64,000 nucleotides of DNA from Limnothrix sp. FACHB-406 (GTDB taxonomy: Bacteria > Cyanobacteriota > Cyanobacteriia > CACIAM-69d), in NCBI RefSeq assembly GCF_014698235.1, contig NZ_JACJSP010000011.1, forward strand, positions 62,001 to 126,000, written 5' to 3'. Shown here piece after piece: positions 60,278 to 64,000 of this stretch (positions are counted from its first letter, which is position 1; each line of letters opens with the position of its first letter). Below the pieces are notes generated by a model, which was given only the letters and a program-made list of their open reading frames with translations, was not told the origin of the DNA and searched no databases. The translations under genes were made by a program, and so were the position numbers.

Positions 60278-60724
60278 ATGTGGCCCAGCGCAATTACTGC
60301 CTATTTCCATTACCTCAGCTTCATGTTGGCCTTTGGGGCTGTGGCTGTGGAACTGCTGACTCTCAAAAAAGAACTCTTGATCGCGGAAGCCTGGCGAATT
60401 CTGATTGCTGACGTGATCTACGGCATCTCCGCTTCTCTGGTTTTATTCACCGGAGCGTTGCGGGTTCTTTACTTTGGCAAGGGTGCTGACTATTACCTTG
60501 GCAACCCCATTTTCTATACCAAAGTTGGCCTATTTCTCTTGGTCGGGGCTTTGTCGATTTATCCAACCATTTCCTTTGTGTCTTGGATTGGCAGTTTGCG
60601 AGAAGGCAAGGTTCCCCAACTGGGTCAAACACAATTTCAGTGGCTCTCTTGGCTAATTCGGATTGAGCTGGTGGGCTGGATCAGTCTTCCGTTGTTGGCG
60701 GCACTCCTGGCCCGCAGTGCGTAA
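60278..60724 (+). CDS. DUF2214 family membrane protein
   Basis: A 148-residue protein with four transmembrane helices and the family pattern ITAYFHYLSFMLAFGAVAVE, ADVIYGISASLVLFTGALRVLYFGKG and NPIFYTKVGLFLLVG. Function unknown; family members have conserved histidine and Gly-rich helices that suggest a haem- or quinone-associated role, which is speculative. Confidence 0.85.
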   Translation: MWPSAITAYFHYLSFMLAFGAVAVELLTLKKELLIAEAWRILIADVIYGISASLVLFTGALRVLYFGKGADYYLGNPIFYTKVGLFLLVGALSIYPTISFVSWIGSLREGKVPQLGQTQFQWLSWLIRIELVGWISLPLLAALLARSA

Positions 60725-60898
60725 CCCTCAGTGCCTAGACCGCTATGCTTCAGGCAGTGTTTCATTGGGTATGGCGATCGAATGCCTCAAGGATTGCGAT
60801 CGGGTTGTGATTGCCCATGAAAGTCTGATTGGGGGCCATTTAACGGCTACTGGGTGGCTATCTTGTTGATGGCAATCTCAATTTTTGGTTAAACCCCT

Positions 60899-61843
60899 TT
60901 GAAGAAATTTGGCCGCTGGCTGGTCTTGGGACTAGTCCTCGCTTTTTTGCTGAAAACACTGCTCGATCGGGCGGCGGAAGTTGCCACCTTGCGGTTAACC
61001 ATCCAAGGGTGGGGCTGGTTGGCCCTGTCGTTGGGACTGACGGCGGCGGCGCACTTGTGGTCAGCGGTGGTGTGGGGCTGGCTGTTGCAGGCCTTTGGGC
61101 GATCGGCCCCGTGTGGCTGGGTACTGCGCACCTATCTGGTGACCAATGTGGCCAAGTATTTGCCGGGGAATGTGTGGCATTTCTACGGTCGCATTCGGGC
61201 GGCGGGCCGGGTGGGCGTGGCTTGGCCAGTGGCGGCGGCCAGTGTGTTGCTGGAGCCGTTACTGATGGCGGTGGCGGCTTTACTGCTGGGGGTTTTGGCG
61301 AGCGATCGGGCTTGGTGGGGAGTGCAATTAGCCCTGGCGATCGGGGTGCTGGCGGCGGTGCATCCCCGCATTTTGAATCCCCTGCTGCAACGGTTGGGTC
61401 GTCGCAAACTGCAAACCACCGACAGCAACCCCCATCACCAACCGGCCCAACTGAGCCAATACCCGATCGGTCCGTTGTTCGGGGAAACGGGCTTTTTGTT
61501 GTGGCGGGGCGCGGGCTTTTTGGCAGCTCTGGCGGCCTTTAGTGCCATTAATCCTCTGGATTTGCCTCGGTTGGCCAGTGGGTTTGGGTTGGCCTGGTTG
61601 TTGGGATTGGTCGTGCCTGGTGCGCCCGGCGGGGTTGGGGTTTTTGAAGCGGCGGCGATCGCCCTGTTGGGGTCGATCGTCAATCCAGCGGCTCTGTTGG
61701 CCAGCGTGGCCAGCTATCGATTGGTGAGTGTGCTGGCGGAAACCGGCTTGGGCGGCTTGGCCTGGTGGTTAACGCCTCCTGCCGAACAAATTTGGACTGG
61801 GGAATCTGAATCTCGGGAATCGGAAGCCTCTGAATCGAATTAA
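60899..61843 (+). CDS. UPF0104 / lysylphosphatidylglycerol-synthase TM-region protein
   Basis: A 314-residue membrane protein with about eight transmembrane helices, of the YbhN/AglD/MprF flippase-domain type. The hallmark TYLVTNVAKYLPGNVWHFYGR and the later GLAWLLGLVVPGAPGGVGVFEAAAIALL are present. There is no synthase domain, so it is a stand-alone flippase-like unit. It starts at a TTG (MKKFGRWLVLGLVL) without a strong ribosome-binding site. The C-terminal tail is Glu/Ser-rich. Confidence 0.85.
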   Translation: MKKFGRWLVLGLVLAFLLKTLLDRAAEVATLRLTIQGWGWLALSLGLTAAAHLWSAVVWGWLLQAFGRSAPCGWVLRTYLVTNVAKYLPGNVWHFYGRIRAAGRVGVAWPVAAASVLLEPLLMAVAALLLGVLASDRAWWGVQLALAIGVLAAVHPRILNPLLQRLGRRKLQTTDSNPHHQPAQLSQYPIGPLFGETGFLLWRGAGFLAALAAFSAINPLDLPRLASGFGLAWLLGLVVPGAPGGVGVFEAAAIALLGSIVNPAALLASVASYRLVSVLAETGLGGLAWWLTPPAEQIWTGESESRESEASESN

Positions 61844-62007
61844 CACTTAACCGAAGGCTGAACTTGGTCTCCCTTTGGAGGCGGTTTGCAAACCGGCGAA
61901 GCAAGTCAAAGAGCATCAGCCCTTACATTCAGAGACGATGATTCATTTAGCCAACATTCGCCTGATGCTGAGGCAATTGGCGGAATTGAATACTCTCTCC
62001 TACTTTT

Positions 62008-62457
62008 TCAAACAGCCTCTGATGTAAGGTCTTGGGTCATGGCCTGTTCCCATGTGAAGGGCAACTCAGCGGGAAACAGGGCGATCGGCAAACCAGTTTC
62101 GGCTTGTGCTTTGGTGCGAGCGTCGGCATAAGCTGCCATGGTTCCTTCTGGTAACCAAGCCTTAAAGCTGGGGTTGTCGGCTAACAGGCGCTGAATCTCA
62201 ACCCTTGCGTCAACAATGCTAATCAACCAGGAGCGCGATCTCTTGTCCTGTTGATAATGCCATTTCAGTAAATGTAAATATAAACGAGTGATTTGACTCA
62301 GCAAAGCACGACGTTCTGAGCGTCCCAAGCTTTCTAATTCCTCGGCAATATTTTCAAGATCAAGGCTGTCGAATTGGCGCGATCGCAGTAGGTTAGTCTG
62401 CTGCTGAATCCAGCCATAAAAGTCGGTGTTATAGGAAATAGGAGGATCGGTAGCCAT
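62008..62457 (-). CDS. DUF29 family protein
   Basis: A 149-residue cyanobacterial DUF29 protein: YNTDFYGWIQQQTNLLRSRQFDSLDLENIAEELESLGRSERRAL, of which DLENIAEELESLGRSE is the signature, then LYLHLLKWHYQ and the W(L/I)xSI block. Mostly helical, multicopy in many cyanobacteria, unknown function. It starts 13 bases after the preceding small gene on the same strand. Confidence 0.9.
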   Translation of the reverse strand: MATDPPISYNTDFYGWIQQQTNLLRSRQFDSLDLENIAEELESLGRSERRALLSQITRLYLHLLKWHYQQDKRSRSWLISIVDARVEIQRLLADNPSFKAWLPEGTMAAYADARTKAQAETGLPIALFPAELPFTWEQAMTQDLTSEAV

Positions 62458-62470
62458 AGCATTAACAGCA

Positions 62471-62704
62471 TCAAAGGGTTACATTTCGCCCTGGGTTGCG
62501 ATCGCGCACGTCAGCCCAGGGATCATCGTCACTCCAAGAGTCCCAATCAATGGTGCTGCGCCACTGTTGAAGGCGTTCCCAGAAAGTAGGAACAGGTTGG
62601 ACTGATCGCCCCAGGAGCGATCGCACTAGCTGCCAAATCAGGGCGAGGCGATCGCGCCAAGAGAGTTTCTCGGCTTGTTTGCTCAGGATTTGCCACGTCA
62701 CCAT
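62471..62704 (-). CDS. Small protein of unknown function, 77 residues
   Basis: Supported by a full AGGAGG (complement of 62714-62719) nine bases before its ATG. The product starts MVTWQILSKQAEKLSWRDRL, has an amphipathic helix (LALIWQLVRSLLG) and an acidic Trp/Asp-rich tail (DWDSWSDDDPWADVRDR). The N-terminal pattern resembles small antitoxin-like or addiction-type proteins, but I cannot assign it. It is transcribed with the DUF29 gene. Confidence 0.65.
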   Translation of the reverse strand: MVTWQILSKQAEKLSWRDRLALIWQLVRSLLGRSVQPVPTFWERLQQWRSTIDWDSWSDDDPWADVRDRNPGRNVTL

Positions 62705-62758
62705 ACTCGATCGCCTCCTATTGCCTTAATCCAATTATCGCTGGAGGTTCCTTCGCCG

Positions 62759-63631
62759 CTAGCTCGACAGTGCGCACAACTTATTTCCTTGCCAAGGAGC
62801 TTCTTTAGGACGTGCCCTGAGGTTTTCCTTGAAATAGACGGACGTACCTGATTGACGCGCCTGTAATAGTAAGCTTTCAACCCATGCCCACTCGGGTTGA
62901 AACTCAGGGCCGTGACTTGTTCTGCTTTGACCGCCAACAGCAATCATGTCGAACATTTCTAGGCTACTGAATTGCAGAGGCTCAAGCATTGGCTCAATAG
63001 ATAGCCATTTCACCGTTGCTTCGATATTCCTAAAGGACTTTTCAGCCAAGGCCACCCTGGCTTGGGTATCAACAGTTGTGCCAACCCAAACATTTGCCGG
63101 GAAGCCTCCCAAGCGATCATTGATTTCTTGCAATCGTTGGGGAAACTTGGTCAGGAATAGGAAATTCCATTCTGGTGCAGAACGAACTGAATCGAAAACT
63201 TTGAGAATCCACTCTTCAGGAACCCACTTGCCGAATAAATCAGCCATGGAACAAGTAAAAACGTTCTTGGCAAAGACTTGAGCATCTTCTAGCTTGACCC
63301 GTCTTTTCTTGGCTTCAATCTTGATCTTTTCTGAAGAGAAAGGACGAGTGTTCTTTGGGGCATTCAGGCGATCAGGGTAGAACGTAGGTTCAAACTTTGT
63401 TTCATAGAACCGATTGGCAATGTCGCGAGCGTAGCAATACGGGCAACCATGCCAGCATCCGGTAACTGGGTTCCACGTCCACCAGGCCCAGTCAACCATC
63501 TCATTTGTTGTATTAAAAACTGATTTTTTAGATGAGTTATGAATGATGTAAATCTTGTTTCCATTCTCTGTAATAATTTCCTCCTTGATTTTCTCCTCTT
63601 CGGTCTGACTTAATGACTGAGAATTATCCAT
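62759..63631 (-). CDS. DUF5131 (phage Gp37/Gp68) radical-SAM-like protein
   Basis: A 290-residue member of the Gp37/Gp68 family. The motif T-G-C59-W-H-G-C63-P-Y-C66 is a C-x3-C-x2-C arrangement typical of radical SAM iron-sulfur enzymes. Other family segments are VDWAWWTWNPVTGC, VFTCSMADLFGKWVP, FLFLTKFPQRL, VWVGTTVDTQ and WLSIEPMLEPL. Such genes often accompany tcmP (three-Cys-motif partner). The stretch is AT-rich with no GCGATCGC, and the next gene upstream ends 35 bases before its start. Confidence 0.88.
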   Translation of the reverse strand: MDNSQSLSQTEEEKIKEEIITENGNKIYIIHNSSKKSVFNTTNEMVDWAWWTWNPVTGCWHGCPYCYARDIANRFYETKFEPTFYPDRLNAPKNTRPFSSEKIKIEAKKRRVKLEDAQVFAKNVFTCSMADLFGKWVPEEWILKVFDSVRSAPEWNFLFLTKFPQRLQEINDRLGGFPANVWVGTTVDTQARVALAEKSFRNIEATVKWLSIEPMLEPLQFSSLEMFDMIAVGGQSRTSHGPEFQPEWAWVESLLLQARQSGTSVYFKENLRARPKEAPWQGNKLCALSS

Positions 63632-63666
63632 GATTGTTTTTCCACATGAATTGCTGATACTAAGAT

Positions 63667-64000
63667 TTATGGGAATAGAAAAAGCTGCTTATTTTTTCTT
63701 AGTCGAATAATATCGCTCCGTTCAATTTCCCTGGATCTTGTAGATTTACCGTTTCGTATGATTTCAAAGTCGTTTTCCTGGCGCTTGATATTTAGATACT
63801 TGATGTAATGGTTTGTATTGGCAGGATTTTTCTCCATAGTCAAGGAGCATAACTCTCTGAATGAGAGACCATCAGCAAACTCCCATACAATTCTCTCAAG
63901 ATCATCATCTAATTTTTCGATGCAGAACTCCTCACTAGTCTTGCTGATATCAAATTGCAGTTCAAATTGATTTTCTTGGTAGAAGTCAGATGTTCGAAAT
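63667..64000 (-). CDS. 3' part of an unidentified gene, possibly tcmP
   Basis: An open frame of 110 codons enters from the right edge and stops at 63667-63669. It reads RTSDFYQENQ near the edge, has VWEFADGLSFRELCSL in the middle and ends RKNKQLFLFP. No start lies in the window. The charged helical composition could be a winged-helix-type C-terminal domain. Given the DUF5131 neighbour 35 bases downstream, a TcmP homologue is the best guess; the three-Cys motif itself would be outside the window. Confidence 0.5.
   Translation of the reverse strand, partial: FRTSDFYQENQFELQFDISKTSEEFCIEKLDDDLERIVWEFADGLSFRELCSLTMEKNPANTNHYIKYLNIKRQENDFEIIRNGKSTRSREIERSDIIRLRKNKQLFLFP

Overview
This window is from a cyanobacterial chromosome, almost certainly a filamentous species. 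The octamer GCGATCGC (HIP1) and GATCG-rich sequence recur throughout. There are photosynthesis genes (psbQ, a PAM68-family photosystem II assembly factor, a GUN4-domain gene), the cyanobacterial conserved families DUF3143, DUF2996 and Ycf52/NSI-type GNAT, and a full-length hetR, the regulator typical of filamentous cyanobacteria. Most of the sequence is moderately GC-rich. AT-rich patches (about 11.6-13.0 kb, 43.4-45.4 kb, 47.0-47.8 kb and 62.7-64.0 kb) have few HIP1 sites and look less native. I cannot name the genus safely; a Limnothrix/Prochlorothrix/Leptolyngbya-like organism would fit.

Layout. 0-8 kb: 3' part of purA, rplY, a phosphotransferase/P-loop kinase fusion, a small membrane protein, a CHASE2-PAS-GGDEF diguanylate cyclase and eno. 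8-16 kb: an AarF/UbiB kinase, ruvC, tadA, a large AT-rich gap, then a Ras-like GTPase followed by a PAS/GAF adenylate cyclase, and DUF3143. 16-19 kb: lysA-cdaA-uppS, a cell-wall and c-di-AMP cluster. 19.7-26 kb: a 38-residue membrane peptide, tRNA-Pro(UGG), a GNAT, an ACT-like protein, hetR, a TPR protein and nanE. 26-33 kb: aroF-type DAHP synthase, rpsO with the PAM68 gene, glgB, moaC, tRNA-Arg(ACG) and DUF2996. 33-36 kb: an exopolysaccharide chain-length/BY-kinase-like protein and a 66-residue protein.

36-43 kb is a minus-strand run. murT and gatD, which normally act as one enzyme on lipid II, are separated by two tandem paralogous TPR-GT9-like glycosyltransferases. 42-47 kb: HEAT-GUN4, a pentapeptide-repeat membrane protein, an unknown membrane protein, an alpha/beta-hydrolase without its nucleophile, and psbQ. 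47-54 kb: xisH/xisI, an FAD oxidoreductase, htpG, a Uma2 nuclease, a membrane protein with a Ser/Asp/Tyr repeat tail, and purB. 54-62 kb: folD, crtE and a divergent-PAP2 protein on the minus strand; a lipoprotein and a Nudix hydrolase on the plus strand; YkvA, a GDP-fucose synthase, DUF2214 and a UPF0104-type flippase-like protein. 62-64 kb: DUF29, a small protein, a DUF5131 radical-SAM-like protein and the 3' end of a further minus-strand gene that runs out of the window.

Themes. Three nucleotide second-messenger synthases lie within 14 kb (c-di-GMP, cAMP, c-di-AMP). Envelope functions recur (lysA, cdaA, uppS, murT/gatD, Wzz, fcl, GT9-like pair, UPF0104). Many intergenic regions carry their own short tandem repeat (unit 9-20 bp, each unit different), and a 20-bp palindrome occurs four times. 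I saw no CRISPR array, insertion sequence, rRNA or prophage.
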